DNA of 64,000 bases from NCBI RefSeq assembly GCF_904848665.1, contig NZ_CAJHCQ010000001.1:372001-436000 (forward strand), given 5' to 3'. How positions within the stretch are numbered: position 1 is the first letter of the stretch; every line of letters begins with the position of its first letter. This DNA comes from Paraburkholderia hiiakae. GTDB taxonomy: Bacteria; Pseudomonadota; Gammaproteobacteria; Burkholderiales; Burkholderiaceae. A model generated the notes under the pieces. That model ran no database searches and had not been told where the DNA came from. It saw only the letters and a program-made list of their open reading frames with translations. Of this stretch, positions 36,797 through 45,315 are shown one piece after another. The translations under genes were made by a program, and so were the position numbers.

Positions 36797-37143
36797 GTTC
36801 TCGCTCTTTGCTTAAATGTCACGACGCATGCTCCCGACCCGGCGCCGGCGCCCATGCCCGTCGTGTAGCGATGCGAGTCGAAGCCGCGCCCTGTGCGGAG
36901 GCGTCCCGCGTCGACGCAAGCGGCAGCGTGTTTGCCGGAGGTGTCTGTGATTTAAGCAAAGCGGCACCAAATCCACTGTGCGCGGGCATACACACCCCGG
37001 GCGCGGCCCGGCGCCCTCACAGGCAAACGGCAGGAGCAGTAACGGAAAAGCGGCGTAAAAGCTACAGGGAAGCGGCTCACCCGGGCACCACACGCCGCCT
37101 TTGTATAATCGCGCATTCCTCCTTCCGGTCGCGGTTTCCTTTC
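36797..37143. promoter_or_regulatory. divergent promoter region with two identical 12-bp sites
   Basis: CTTTGCTTAAAT (36806-36817) and its exact reverse complement ATTTAAGCAAAG (36950-36961) sit about 140 bases apart, one near each divergent gene. These are AT-rich words in a GC-rich background. A TATAAT -10 box is at 37104-37109, roughly 35 bases before the WecA-like start. The arrangement suggests one regulator acting on both genes, perhaps by looping. Confidence 0.45.
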
Positions 37144-38247
37144 ATGCTCAGTTTTGCCCTCGGCTTTCTCGTTTCACTGCTGGTCACGCTGCTGATCGTG
37201 CGTTACGCGCATCTGCATGAAAGGTTCTCCGTCGACTCCGATCTCGCCGGCGTGCAGAAATTTCACGTGCGTCCGGTGCCGCGCATCGGCGGGACGGGCA
37301 TCCTCGCGGGACTCATCGTGGCGGCTGCGCAGTTGCACGGGGCGTATCCGGCCGTCTCGGGCGGCATACTCGGCATCGTCGCGTGCGGGCTGCCCGCGTT
37401 CGCCTCGGGGCTGATCGAAGACCTCACCAAGCGCGTCTCGCCGCTTGCGCGCCTCATCTGCACGATGGCCGCCGCCGCGCTCGCGTTCTGGTTCCTCGGC
37501 ATCGCGGTCACGCGCATCAGCGTGCCGCCGCTCGACTTTCTGCTTTCCTACGCGGCGATTTCCTTCGTCATCACCGTGCTCGCGGTCGCGGCGCTGGCCA
37601 ACGCGATCAACATCATCGACGGCTTCAACGGCCTCGCCTCGATGGTCGCGTTCATGATGTTCGCCTCGCTCGCCTACGTGGCATTCCAGGTCCACGACCC
37701 GGTTGTGCTCTCCGCGTCGTTCATCATGATGGGCGCGGTGCTGGGCTTCTTCATGTGGAATTTCCCGGCCGGCCTGATCTTCCTTGGCGACGGCGGCGCG
37801 TATTTCATCGGTTTCATGCTCGCCGAGTTGTCGATCCTGCTCGTCATGCGCAACCGCGACGTGTCGGCCTGGTATCCGGTGCTGCTCTTCATGTATCCGA
37901 TCTTCGAGACCTGCTTCTCGATCTACCGGAAGAAGTTCGTGCGCGGCATGTCGCCCGGCATTCCCGACGGCGTGCACCTGCACATGCTTGTCTACAAGCG
38001 GCTCATGCGCTGGGTCGTGGGCGCGCGCAACGCACGCGAACTCACGCGGCGCAATTCGTTCACTTCGCCCTACCTGTGGCTGCTCTGCCTGATCGCCGTG
38101 ATTCCCGCCACGCTGTTCTGGCGCCACACGCTGCACCTGTTCTGCTTCGTCGTGCTGTTCGCGCTCACCTATGTGTGGCTCTACGTGAGCATCGTGCGCT
38201 TTCGCTCGCCCAAGTGGCTCGTCGTGCGTAAAACGCGCAGACGCTGA
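37144..38247 (+). CDS. polyprenyl-phosphate N-acetylhexosamine-1-phosphate transferase (WecA/WbpL-like)
   Basis: The 367-residue, ten- to eleven-helix protein of the MraY/WecA superfamily has NAINIIDGFNGLA (about residue 152), FLGDGGAYFIGF (about 212) and the HLHMLVYKR histidine loop (about 277). The early GVQKFHVRPVPRIGG segment is typical of WbpL-type enzymes. It would start a glycan by putting a HexNAc-1-phosphate (GlcNAc, FucNAc or QuiNAc) on undecaprenyl phosphate, usually for O antigen. It is a second initiating enzyme in this window, of a different fold from the BceB-like one. There is little ribosome site before the ATG. Confidence 0.9.
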   Translation: MLSFALGFLVSLLVTLLIVRYAHLHERFSVDSDLAGVQKFHVRPVPRIGGTGILAGLIVAAAQLHGAYPAVSGGILGIVACGLPAFASGLIEDLTKRVSPLARLICTMAAAALAFWFLGIAVTRISVPPLDFLLSYAAISFVITVLAVAALANAINIIDGFNGLASMVAFMMFASLAYVAFQVHDPVVLSASFIMMGAVLGFFMWNFPAGLIFLGDGGAYFIGFMLAELSILLVMRNRDVSAWYPVLLFMYPIFETCFSIYRKKFVRGMSPGIPDGVHLHMLVYKRLMRWVVGARNARELTRRNSFTSPYLWLLCLIAVIPATLFWRHTLHLFCFVVLFALTYVWLYVSIVRFRSPKWLVVRKTRRR

Positions 38248-38398
38248 AAACGGCTTTGCGGCTCGGCTGCGCAGCCTGGGCGCATGTGGCCCCGCTTCGC
38301 GCGTAAAATCGAAAAGAAAGGCGGCGCGCATGTCTCATGCCCGCCGCCTCGTTCATTCGATGTCTACTCGACACTCGGTCGATTCAGGGAGAACCGAT

Positions 38399-38533
38399 AT
38401 GAGCCGTTATCTCGCCTTTGCGCTTGCATTGTTCGCCGTGACGCTCGCCGCCTGCAATACCATCGCAGGCGCTGGCGAGGACATTTCGAAGGGCGGTCAA
38501 GCCATCACCAACACGGCTGACAAGGTCAAATAA
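38399..38533 (+). CDS. entericidin A/B family lipoprotein
   Basis: The 44-residue peptide has signal sequence ALALFAVTLAAC, with lipobox cysteine at about residue 19, and a mature part NTIAGAGEDISKGGQAI typical of entericidins. GGGAGA precedes the ATG by a few bases. Entericidins are small cell-envelope lipoproteins, part of an antidote/toxin pair in E. coli; here only one copy is seen. Earlier in-frame starts add an unlikely leader. Confidence 0.85.
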   Translation: MSRYLAFALALFAVTLAACNTIAGAGEDISKGGQAITNTADKVK

Positions 38534-38568
38534 GCCGCTTGCGGATGCATCGCGGTGCGAGCACCTGC

Positions 38569-39261
38569 TCACGCCGCCGCGCCTTCGCGCAGGCGTGCGA
38601 CCTCCGCCTCCAGTTCGCGCACGCGCGCCTCGCGTTGCGCCGCGGCCTCCTCCAGTTCGCGGATGCGCGCCTCGCGCTCGTCTAGCGCCGATTTCACGTC
38701 CGCCGCCTCGAAGCGCCGCGGAATGTGCTGTGGGCAGTTCATGTCCCATGCGTGTACCGTGAACACGATCACCCGCTCGGCGCGCGCCTTGTAGCCTGCG
38801 GGCATCAGTTCCGCGAGCAGCGCGGGGTCTTCCACCACCCGCGCACGGCCCCAGATCTTCACGCGCCGCCGCCGCGCATAGTCGATGACAAACAGATGCG
38901 CTTTCGGGTTATCGGCGAGGTTGCCGAGCGTGATGTACTGCTGATTGCCGATGAAATCGGCAAAGGCGATGGTGTGCTCGTCCACCACGTGCAGAAAGCC
39001 CGCCGGGCCGCCGCGATGCTGGATGTACGGCTGCCCTTCAGTATTCGCGGTGCCGAGGAACACGCTCGTCTGCGCGCCGATGAATGCCTGAATCTCGGGC
39101 GTGAGCGCCACGCCCCAGGCGTGCTCGCGCTCCACGCGCGCATAGAGTTCGCGGGAACCCAGGCGCTCCTGCATCGCCTTGACCGTCGGTGTGAAGGCGA
39201 CGTCGCTCGGATATCGGAGGATGCGATCGGCGTTCGAGGCGTTCGAGGCGTTCGGGCTCAT
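38569..39261 (-). CDS. pyridoxamine 5'-phosphate oxidase-related FMN-binding protein with C-terminal coiled coil
   Basis: The 230-residue protein has a split-barrel flavin domain at residues ~50-170 (VFLGTANTEGQPYIQHRGG, FADFIGNQQYITLGNL, VKIWGRARVV). A heptad-rich charged tail follows (REARIRELEEAAAQREARV) from ~187 to 228. The tail is a likely coiled coil and unusual for the family. Such proteins bind FMN and reduce small substrates; the substrate here is unknown. The stop is 36 bases from the convergent entericidin gene. Confidence 0.82.
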   Translation of the reverse strand: MSPNASNASNADRILRYPSDVAFTPTVKAMQERLGSRELYARVEREHAWGVALTPEIQAFIGAQTSVFLGTANTEGQPYIQHRGGPAGFLHVVDEHTIAFADFIGNQQYITLGNLADNPKAHLFVIDYARRRRVKIWGRARVVEDPALLAELMPAGYKARAERVIVFTVHAWDMNCPQHIPRRFEAADVKSALDEREARIRELEEAAAQREARVRELEAEVARLREGAAA

Positions 39262-39577
39262 GTCGGACTCCTGTGCAGCGCGCTGCGGAGTTTAAAGACT
39301 AGGTTCTTCCGCCAGAAAAGATAATCCACCAGCAGCGAGAATCATCCTCCCGAATTCCGGAAGGGCAAGCGGCCAGCGGGCACGCGGCTCGCTGTCCCGA
39401 CGCTTCGCGCCCCGCGCGGACGCCAGCGGCGCGCAAACAGCGCGCAAACGAGCGCGGCGGCACTTCCCGCCCGGTGCGGCCCGAAGCGCGCTACCCTTGG
39501 TGTTCACGCCGCGTGGCGCGAGTCCACTCAACCGCCCGGCGGCCATCTGCGCCAGGCGCCATGGCAGGGAGTCGAAC
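39262..39577. other. divergent intergenic region, nothing recognised
   Basis: This gap between divergent genes must hold two promoters. I see no strong -35/-10 pair, hairpin or repeat in it. Confidence 0.35.
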
Positions 39578-40033
39578 ATGTCGAAAACGATCTGGATTGT
39601 CGTCGCCAACCGTGTGACCGCGCGCATTTTCGCCGCAGAAAGCCCGCTGGGCGCCATCGACGAGATCGAGACGCTGCTGCATCTGCAGGGCCGCATGCTG
39701 GATGAGAACCTCGTGACCGACAAACCGGGGCGCACCACCGATCGCGTCGGCTCCGGGCGCAGCGCGACCGATCCCGACACCAGTCAGCACGAACATGAAG
39801 CCACCGTGTTCGCGGCTCAGATCGCGACGACGCTCACTAAGGCCCGCAACGACGCGCGCTACGGCACGCTCGTGCTCGCCGCGCCTCCCGCGTTCCTTGG
39901 CGCGCTGCGCAAGGCGATCGACGCGCAAACGCGCAGCCTCGTCACGCTCGAGCTCGACAAGGATCTCGCGGCACTCGACGCGCGTGCGCTACGCGCGCGT
40001 CTGCCTGAACGGCTCGTGAGGGCGGAGGCGTGA
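39578..40033 (+). CDS. host attachment family protein
   Basis: The 151-residue soluble protein of the 'host attachment' (baeRF-like) family starts with SKTIWIVVANRVTARIFAAE and has GRTTDRVGSGRSATDPDTSQHEHE in the middle and VLAAPPAFLGALR near the end. The fold is related to the eRF1 domain 2/Rossmann-like archaeo-eukaryotic release factor group; the family name comes from an Agrobacterium plant-attachment study. The cellular role is uncertain. The ATG at 39578 follows CAGGGAG; the earlier in-frame GTG is rejected. Confidence 0.85.
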   Translation: MSKTIWIVVANRVTARIFAAESPLGAIDEIETLLHLQGRMLDENLVTDKPGRTTDRVGSGRSATDPDTSQHEHEATVFAAQIATTLTKARNDARYGTLVLAAPPAFLGALRKAIDAQTRSLVTLELDKDLAALDARALRARLPERLVRAEA

Positions 40034-40092
40034 GCTAGCCCATATGGAACGCGCGGGTCGATATCCGGCGGGGTGCGTGAGGATTGCCCCGC

Positions 40093-40269
40093 TCACCCCG
40101 CCAGATGCGCGACGCACGCGCGCACGACGCCGATGACGTTCTCGCCCGCCAGCATGCCGAGCAGCCCGACGAGTGCGATGGTCGGCGGCGCAGGCGATTT
40201 CACCTGCAGCACGTTGTAGAGCAGCCCCGCGAGCGCGCCGACCGCGAACGACACCAGATACCCCTTCAT
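40093..40269 (-). CDS. XapX domain protein (DUF1427)
   Basis: The 58-residue membrane peptide has two helices (KGYLVSFAVGALAGLLYNVL and ALVGLLGMLAGENVIGV), with the SPAPPTIALVG turn of XapX proteins. The second ATG (40269) is chosen because GGAG lies at proper distance; an ATG two codons earlier directly abuts that site. Function is unknown. It lies 27 bases downstream of the MDR oxidoreductase gene in the same direction, probably one transcript. Confidence 0.8.
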   Translation of the reverse strand: MKGYLVSFAVGALAGLLYNVLQVKSPAPPTIALVGLLGMLAGENVIGVVRACVAHLAG

Positions 40270-40296
40270 CTTCATCTCCCGTTCGTCGTTCGGCGC

Positions 40297-41265
40297 TCAC
40301 GCCATGTCGATCACGACGCGCCCGGGCGTGCCCGCGGCGACGGCCTCGTAGGCTTCGCGTGCGCGCGCGAGCGGAAAGTGCGCGGCCACCACGGGCGGCT
40401 CGAACTGGCCCGCGTCGAACGCTTCGGCGATCGCGCGCATGAGCGGCGCGGATTCGGCCACGCCGAGCTTCGCGCTATCGGCGCCGAGCAGCTGCGTCTC
40501 GTTGTGATAGAAGTCGATCAGGTCGAACTCCACGCGCCGCTTGCCCGTTGCGCTGATTTCGACCACACGGCCACGGCGCTTCGCAAGCGAGAGCGCCAGT
40601 TCGAACGCCACGCCGCCCACGGCGTCGTAGACCACATCCGCGCCTGCGCCGCCCGTGAGTTCGCGCACGCGTTCGGCCGTGTGCTCGTCCATGGGCACGA
40701 AAGCGTCGATGAGCCGCTGGGCCGGCGAACCGGCAAGCGGCGCCTCGCGGCCCACGCCGATCACGCGCGCGCCACGCGCCTTCGCGATCTGCGTGACCGC
40801 ACCGCCCACACCGCCCGACACGCCGATCACGGCGATCGTTTCGCCCCCGGCCAGGCGCGCGTAATCGACGGTGCCAAGCCACGCCACGACGAAGTTCACG
40901 CCAATAGACGCGGCCTGCGCGTGCGAGAGCGCTGCGGGCTTGCGCGCGAGCGCGGCCACAGGCACCTCGATGAACTCGGCGTGCGTGCCGTCGCGCGTGA
41001 AGCCGATGTCACCGCCCGTGCCCCAGACCTCGGCGCCGAGCCACGCTTCGGGGCCCGCCACCACCACGCCGCTGAAGTCGCGCCCCGGCACGCGCGGCGG
41101 CACGGTGTGCTCGAAATGGCCGGAGACGTTCTTCACGTCGCTCGGGTTGACCGAGGCGGCGCGCACCTGCACGAGCGCGCTGTCGGCATTGGGCGCCGGC
41201 GTAGGCAGATCGACGTATTCGAGCACTTCGGGCTTGCCGAAGGTCTTGAACTGGATGGCTTTCAT
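40297..41265 (-). CDS. MDR family zinc-independent oxidoreductase (quinone reductase-like)
   Basis: The 322-residue medium-chain reductase has the N-terminal GroES-like fold (MKAIQFKTFGKPEVLEYVD, ASVNPSDVK, GRDFSGVVV) and the NADPH-binding AVIGVSGGVGGAVTQIAK loop. There are no structural-zinc cysteines, as in quinone oxidoreductases. It likely reduces a quinone or enone with NADPH. The start ATG has GGAG upstream on the minus strand. There is no functional clue from the neighbours. Confidence 0.88.
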   Translation of the reverse strand: MKAIQFKTFGKPEVLEYVDLPTPAPNADSALVQVRAASVNPSDVKNVSGHFEHTVPPRVPGRDFSGVVVAGPEAWLGAEVWGTGGDIGFTRDGTHAEFIEVPVAALARKPAALSHAQAASIGVNFVVAWLGTVDYARLAGGETIAVIGVSGGVGGAVTQIAKARGARVIGVGREAPLAGSPAQRLIDAFVPMDEHTAERVRELTGGAGADVVYDAVGGVAFELALSLAKRRGRVVEISATGKRRVEFDLIDFYHNETQLLGADSAKLGVAESAPLMRAIAEAFDAGQFEPPVVAAHFPLARAREAYEAVAAGTPGRVVIDMA

Positions 41266-41412
41266 GGCGGGACTCCGTGAGTTCAGGGGCGCCGCGCCTT
41301 TCCTTGCGTCTGAGGCGGCAGCGCATTGAACGGAAGTCTAGTTTGCCGGCATCCCGCTGAGTGGACAGATGCTTTCGAATTTCGGACAAGCGCGACAGCG
41401 GCTTGCCCATGC

Positions 41413-41441
41413 AAAAAGGCCCGCCAATGTGGGGCGGGCCT
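41413..41441 (-). terminator. rho-independent terminator
   Basis: AGGCCCGCC (41417-41425) and GGCGGGCCT (41433-41441) form a 9-bp stem with a 7-base loop; on the minus strand it is followed by TTTTT (complement of 41413-41417). It ends the transcript of the membrane protein gene at 41498-43075. Confidence 0.85.
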
Positions 41442-41497
41442 ATTCTCCTCGCTCGCTCAGCGTGCCGACGGCGGAAACGGGAGCGACAAGCGCGAGA

Positions 41498-43075
41498 TCA
41501 ACCGGCTGAATGGCACTGCCGGTTCTCGTAAAGCACCCAGTCGCCGCTCTTTTGTGCCACGGTCAGCGGGCAAAGCGGGTTAGCCAGCAATGCGTGCGGC
41601 AGCACACCCGAGGTGCGGACAAAGAAGTACCGGTACTGGTCTCCGTGGTCGGTTTTCCAGTCGAACGTGTCCGGCAGCCAGGCGAGCCGGTCGGCCGACA
41701 TCGACAGCGAGCGCCGTTCACGATACCGCACGGCTTGCGCCAGGGAATCCGCGAAATTGTAGTCAACCAGACCTTGCTTGTCGGCCTGATACCAGGCTGC
41801 GTAGTGCATGTAGGCAAGCGGATTCCCTGCGGCGGGACTGACAGGGTCCATGGTGAGGATGAGCGCGCGTTGCGCGGGTTCCGCTGCGGCGAGCACCGTT
41901 TCGAACGACGCGCTTTCCTTCGCGAAGTCCAGCAGACTCTTGGTCTGAACGCCAAAAAATACGAGGCAAACAAGGGCGAGGACGCCCTGGCCGGCGAGAT
42001 TGCGGCGGCGCCGTGCGTGGGTCTCGTCGCAAGCTGGCTCGCGGCGAACGAATATGAATGCGTAGAACGGCAGCACATACAACGCAAAGCGTTCGTACAG
42101 GAGATGCGTGCTCATGCCGCTGCTCGGCACGAAACACCACATTGCGAGCAGCACGCCCAACGGCACGAACGCGGCCGGCTCCCTCCGGTTCAGACGCAGG
42201 TCGAGCAGATGCACCGCCGCGAGCACAAGGAGCGTCGCGATGATCATCGGCCATCGATGTGCGAACCCTGCGCCCCACGTCGACATGAGAATCGAGGCGA
42301 CACGGTGAACGATCTGCCCCTGCAATAAACTCGGCACGTCCGATTCATACGCCGATTGCGCGTTGTGATTCACGGCGACGTAGACCGCGCACAGCAGCAA
42401 AAGACCTGTGTACGGCACGAGCGCCAGCACGGTTTTTGACAGCTTGCGCCCACGGCCACGCATGAGGACGAACGTGCCGCCAATGGCATTGGCAACCAGA
42501 AAGACCAGTCCGTGCGCAAAGAACAGAGCCGCTCCGGCAAGAAACAGCCAGCAGGACGTCGATCGAGAGGGCCGGTCAGCATGGCGCAGCGCCAACAGCA
42601 GATAAAGCAGCCCGAGCGGCGTTGCCACCACGAACGTGTAAAAACCCCATTGCCAGGCCAGCCCGAAGAAGCCCGGCACGAACAGCCAGTCGAGCCGCGC
42701 GTCGCCATCGAAACGCCGGCGCAGCAGCACGCAGGCGAATACGAACGTGTAGTAGCTCAGCGTCAACACCAGTTTGACCGCCGCACCGACAGACATGACG
42801 AGCGTGAACGGCAACGCGAACAGATAGCCGATCAGGTAGGGCGTAAACAGGTTGATCCGCATCAATTGATGCCAGGGCGACTTACCGAGCACCAGGTCGT
42901 GCAGCATCGCGACCTGCGCTGCATGTTGCGGGAGGTCGACCAGCGGAGGCCTGGGCGCGACCCAGAACAGCAAACCGCCATAGACCACCGTAGCGACGAA
43001 CAGGACCCGCAGCGTCAGTACGCGGCGAGCGAGACCGATCAGCGGGAGTTGGCGCGGCAACGAAGCTGTGTTCAT
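41498..43075 (-). CDS. polytopic membrane protein, unknown function
   Basis: The 525-residue protein has about ten to eleven helices and a ~130-residue C-terminal soluble domain. The first periplasmic loop holds RPPLVDLPQHAAQV, with an acidic residue soon after helix one as in GT-C glycosyltransferases. The C-terminal domain ends with NPLCPLTV and ENRQCHSAG, so a disulfide is possible. I do not recognise the family. The gene stands alone with its own terminator. Glycosyltransferase function is a guess from topology. Confidence 0.78.
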   Translation of the reverse strand: MNTASLPRQLPLIGLARRVLTLRVLFVATVVYGGLLFWVAPRPPLVDLPQHAAQVAMLHDLVLGKSPWHQLMRINLFTPYLIGYLFALPFTLVMSVGAAVKLVLTLSYYTFVFACVLLRRRFDGDARLDWLFVPGFFGLAWQWGFYTFVVATPLGLLYLLLALRHADRPSRSTSCWLFLAGAALFFAHGLVFLVANAIGGTFVLMRGRGRKLSKTVLALVPYTGLLLLCAVYVAVNHNAQSAYESDVPSLLQGQIVHRVASILMSTWGAGFAHRWPMIIATLLVLAAVHLLDLRLNRREPAAFVPLGVLLAMWCFVPSSGMSTHLLYERFALYVLPFYAFIFVRREPACDETHARRRRNLAGQGVLALVCLVFFGVQTKSLLDFAKESASFETVLAAAEPAQRALILTMDPVSPAAGNPLAYMHYAAWYQADKQGLVDYNFADSLAQAVRYRERRSLSMSADRLAWLPDTFDWKTDHGDQYRYFFVRTSGVLPHALLANPLCPLTVAQKSGDWVLYENRQCHSAG

Positions 43076-43531
43076 CGAAACCCTCTCGATTCCTTGGAAT
43101 GCTGGCGTGCCCGGCAGGCGGAGCGGTCAGGACAACGCTTGCTCGATGTGCCGCTGGTGCCGGCGACGCCCTCAGGCAGGACAAACACGCGCCGGCCCGT
43201 GACGTGAACACGCCGTTTGGTGCAGTTTGGCGCTGGTTGCACGCGAAATACTAGGGCAACGCCTACGTACACTAAGTACGCGAACGAACATACCCGCGTG
43301 TATCGGCTGAAGGCCGCCCGCCGCGCCGCGATGGCGGAACAGGTGGGGCGACGCAGCCTGGGCTGAAGAGAGGAGCCGGTCCGATCACAACCGGCGCAAG
43401 TTGGTCACCGCTGCGAAGGCAGTGAGACATGGACTTCGGATTGCGGCAAGTCAGAGGAGCGCTTTGCCGTCCAATACGCTGCCGATTGACAGTCGGTGGA
43501 CGGCGGCATGTATCGCACGCGAAACCGCTTC
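43076..43531. other. intergenic stretch, no gene recognised
   Basis: About 450 bases between two minus-strand genes. It should contain the promoter of the membrane protein gene. No convincing ORF, hairpin or repeat was found. Confidence 0.4.
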
Positions 43532-44419
43532 TCAAAGCGCGTCGAGCGGAATCTTCAGATAACGCACGCCGTTGGCTTCGGGCTCCGGCATGCGGCCCGC
43601 GCGGATGTTCACCTGGATCGACGGCAGGATCAGGTTCGGCATGGCGAGCGTGCGGTCGCGCGCGGTGCGCATCTGCACGAACGCCTCCTCGCTCACGGTC
43701 TCGTTCAGGTGAATGTTGCCGCTGCGCTGCGCGCTCACCGTGGTCTCGAAGCACGGTCCGCGCGAAGCGGGCGGATAGTCGTGGCACATGAAAAGGCGCG
43801 TGTCGCCCGGCAGGTCGAGCAGCTTGCGCGCCGAGCGATAGAGCGTGTGCGCGTCGCCGCCCGGGAAGTCGCAGCGCGCCGAGCCTACGTCGGGCATGAA
43901 GAGCGTGTCGCCCACGAACACGGCGTTGCCGATCTGGTAAGCGAGGTCGGCGGGCGTGTGGCCGGGCACGTGCAGCGCGCGCGCCGCTAAAGCGCCGACC
44001 TGGAAAGTCTCGCCGTCCCGGAAAAGCACGTCGAACTGACTGCCATCCGGGCTGAGGGTCTCGCCCAGATTGAACACCGCGCGAAACACGCCCTGCACCG
44101 CGCGAATATGCTCGCCAATCGCAATGCGCCCGCCCAACTGCGCCTTCAGATACGGCGCCGCCGAGAGATGATCGGCGTGCGCGTGCGTCTCCAGCAGCCA
44201 CTCGACGCGAAGCCCGTATTCGCGCACGAACGCGATCACACGCTCGGCCGATTCCGTGGAGGTGCGGCCCGATTTAGGATCGTAGTCGAGCACCGGGTCG
44301 ACGATCGCGCAGGCCGAGCCGCGCCCGGCGTGCACGACGTAGGTGACCGTAGCCGTGGCGGGGTCGAAAAACGGCTCGACTTTGGGTTCGGGTGTGTGTA
44401 GCTGCGCTGGGTTGGACAT
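43532..44419 (-). CDS. MBL-fold persulfide dioxygenase-like hydrolase (Blh/ETHE1 type)
   Basis: The 295-residue metallo-beta-lactamase-fold protein has THAHADHLSAAPYLK (metal-binding HxHxDH), HVPGHTPADLAYQ, FVGDTLF and MCHDYPP. The spacing fits ETHE1/Blh persulfide dioxygenases, which oxidise glutathione persulfide to sulfite. The ATG at 44419 has GGAG six bases upstream; the TTG before it is rejected. It is divergent from the BigR-like regulator with a shared AT-rich promoter. In Xylella and Agrobacterium Blh carries an N-terminal DUF442 domain; that domain is absent here and instead attached to the quinone oxidoreductase downstream of bigR. Confidence 0.88.
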   Translation of the reverse strand: MSNPAQLHTPEPKVEPFFDPATATVTYVVHAGRGSACAIVDPVLDYDPKSGRTSTESAERVIAFVREYGLRVEWLLETHAHADHLSAAPYLKAQLGGRIAIGEHIRAVQGVFRAVFNLGETLSPDGSQFDVLFRDGETFQVGALAARALHVPGHTPADLAYQIGNAVFVGDTLFMPDVGSARCDFPGGDAHTLYRSARKLLDLPGDTRLFMCHDYPPASRGPCFETTVSAQRSGNIHLNETVSEEAFVQMRTARDRTLAMPNLILPSIQVNIRAGRMPEPEANGVRYLKIPLDAL

Positions 44420-44446
44420 CAACGGCTCCGCAAAAGTGACCCTCTA

Positions 44447-44496
44447 TTGAAACATATATTATGAATTTATATAATGTTTTTAGACAAAGTATAATG
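44447..44496 (+). promoter_or_regulatory. AT-rich divergent promoter/operator (BigR-type)
   Basis: TTGAAA (44447-44452) and TATAAT (44470-44475), exactly 17 bases apart, form a strong sigma70 promoter for the regulator gene; a second TATAAT is at 44490-44495. The stretch is strikingly AT-rich and imperfectly palindromic around 44452-44477. BigR/SqrR proteins bind such AT-rich dyads. On the minus strand TTGTCT and CATAAT about 18 bases apart could serve the MBL gene. Confidence 0.7.
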
Positions 44497-44535
44497 CGAC
44501 GGATCGCCGTTTAACCTCGTCCATCGAGGCGACAA

Positions 44536-44871
44536 ATGAACTCACCACTCACTCCCGAAGCGCTTGCGGCCCTGCGCGAATCCGCCGAAAAGTGCTGCGC
44601 GCTGCTCAAGGCGCTTGCCCACGAAGACCGCCTCCTGCTGCTTTGCCAGCTCACCGAGGGCGAGCGCAACGTTGGCGAGCTCGAGGAGCTGGTGGGCGTG
44701 CATCAGCCGAGCCTTTCGCAGCATCTCGGCAAGCTGCGCGACGAAGGCCTCGTCGATACGCGCCGCGAAGGCAAATACATCTACTACCGCCTCGCGAGCC
44801 CCGAGGTCATCCAGGTCATGCAGACGCTGTCGAGCCTCTATTGCGGGCGGCTGAAGGTCCATCCGGCATGA
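44536..44871 (+). CDS. bigR: ArsR-family persulfide-responsive repressor (BigR/SqrR-like)
   Basis: The 111-residue winged-helix protein reads LKALAHEDRLLLLCQL at the start, then VHQPSLSQHLGKLRDEGLVDTRREG (recognition helix and wing). Cysteines C37 and C103 are 66 residues apart, matching the pair that forms a disulfide or tetrasulfide in BigR (C42/C108) and SqrR (C41/C107). It should repress its own operon and the divergent MBL gene until persulfides appear. The stop overlaps the next start (ATGA). Confidence 0.9.
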   Translation: MNSPLTPEALAALRESAEKCCALLKALAHEDRLLLLCQLTEGERNVGELEELVGVHQPSLSQHLGKLRDEGLVDTRREGKYIYYRLASPEVIQVMQTLSSLYCGRLKVHPA

Positions 44872-45314
44872 GCCTCGATCTCGCCCACTTCACGCCCTAC
44901 GCCTCGTTCGCGGGCGGCCTGATGATCGGCGCGGCCGCCGCGCTCTTCGTGCTCGTGAACGGCCGCATCGCCGGTATCAGCGGCTTGCTGGGCGGCTTGT
45001 TGAGCAGATCGCTGCCGGGCTCGGGCGGCGAGCGCGGCGTGAATGCCGCGTTCGTCATCGGGCTCGTGGCCGCGCCGTTGCTGTGGCGGCTGCGCGCGGC
45101 GCTGCCGGCAATGCAAATCGATGCGTCCGTGCTCACGCTCGTCGTGGCGGGCCTGCTGGTCGGCGTCGGCACGCGTTACGGGTCGGGCTGCACGAGCGGC
45201 CACGGCGTGTGCGGGATCGCGCGCGGTTCGCGGCGCTCGTTCGTCGCCACGGGCGTGTTCATGGCGGCGGGCTTCGCCACCGTGTTCGCCGTGCGTCATC
45301 TGATCGGAGGCTGA
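44868..45314 (+). CDS. pmpA: YeeE/YedE family transporter subunit (PmpA-like)
   Basis: The 148-residue protein has about four helices and the conserved [14 protein letters not shown] motif, whose cysteines handle thiosulfate or sulfane sulfur in YeeE-type permeases. This half-size form pairs with a second half-size protein encoded just downstream. Translation is coupled to bigR. It probably moves a sulfur species across the inner membrane as part of sulfide detoxification. Confidence 0.9.
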   Translation: MSLDLAHFTPYASFAGGLMIGAAAALFVLVNGRIAGISGLLGGLLSRSLPGSGGERGVNAAFVIGLVAAPLLWRLRAALPAMQIDASVLTLVVAGLLVGVGTRYGSGCTSGHGVCGIARGSRRSFVATGVFMAAGFATVFAVRHLIGG

Positions 45315-45315
45315 G

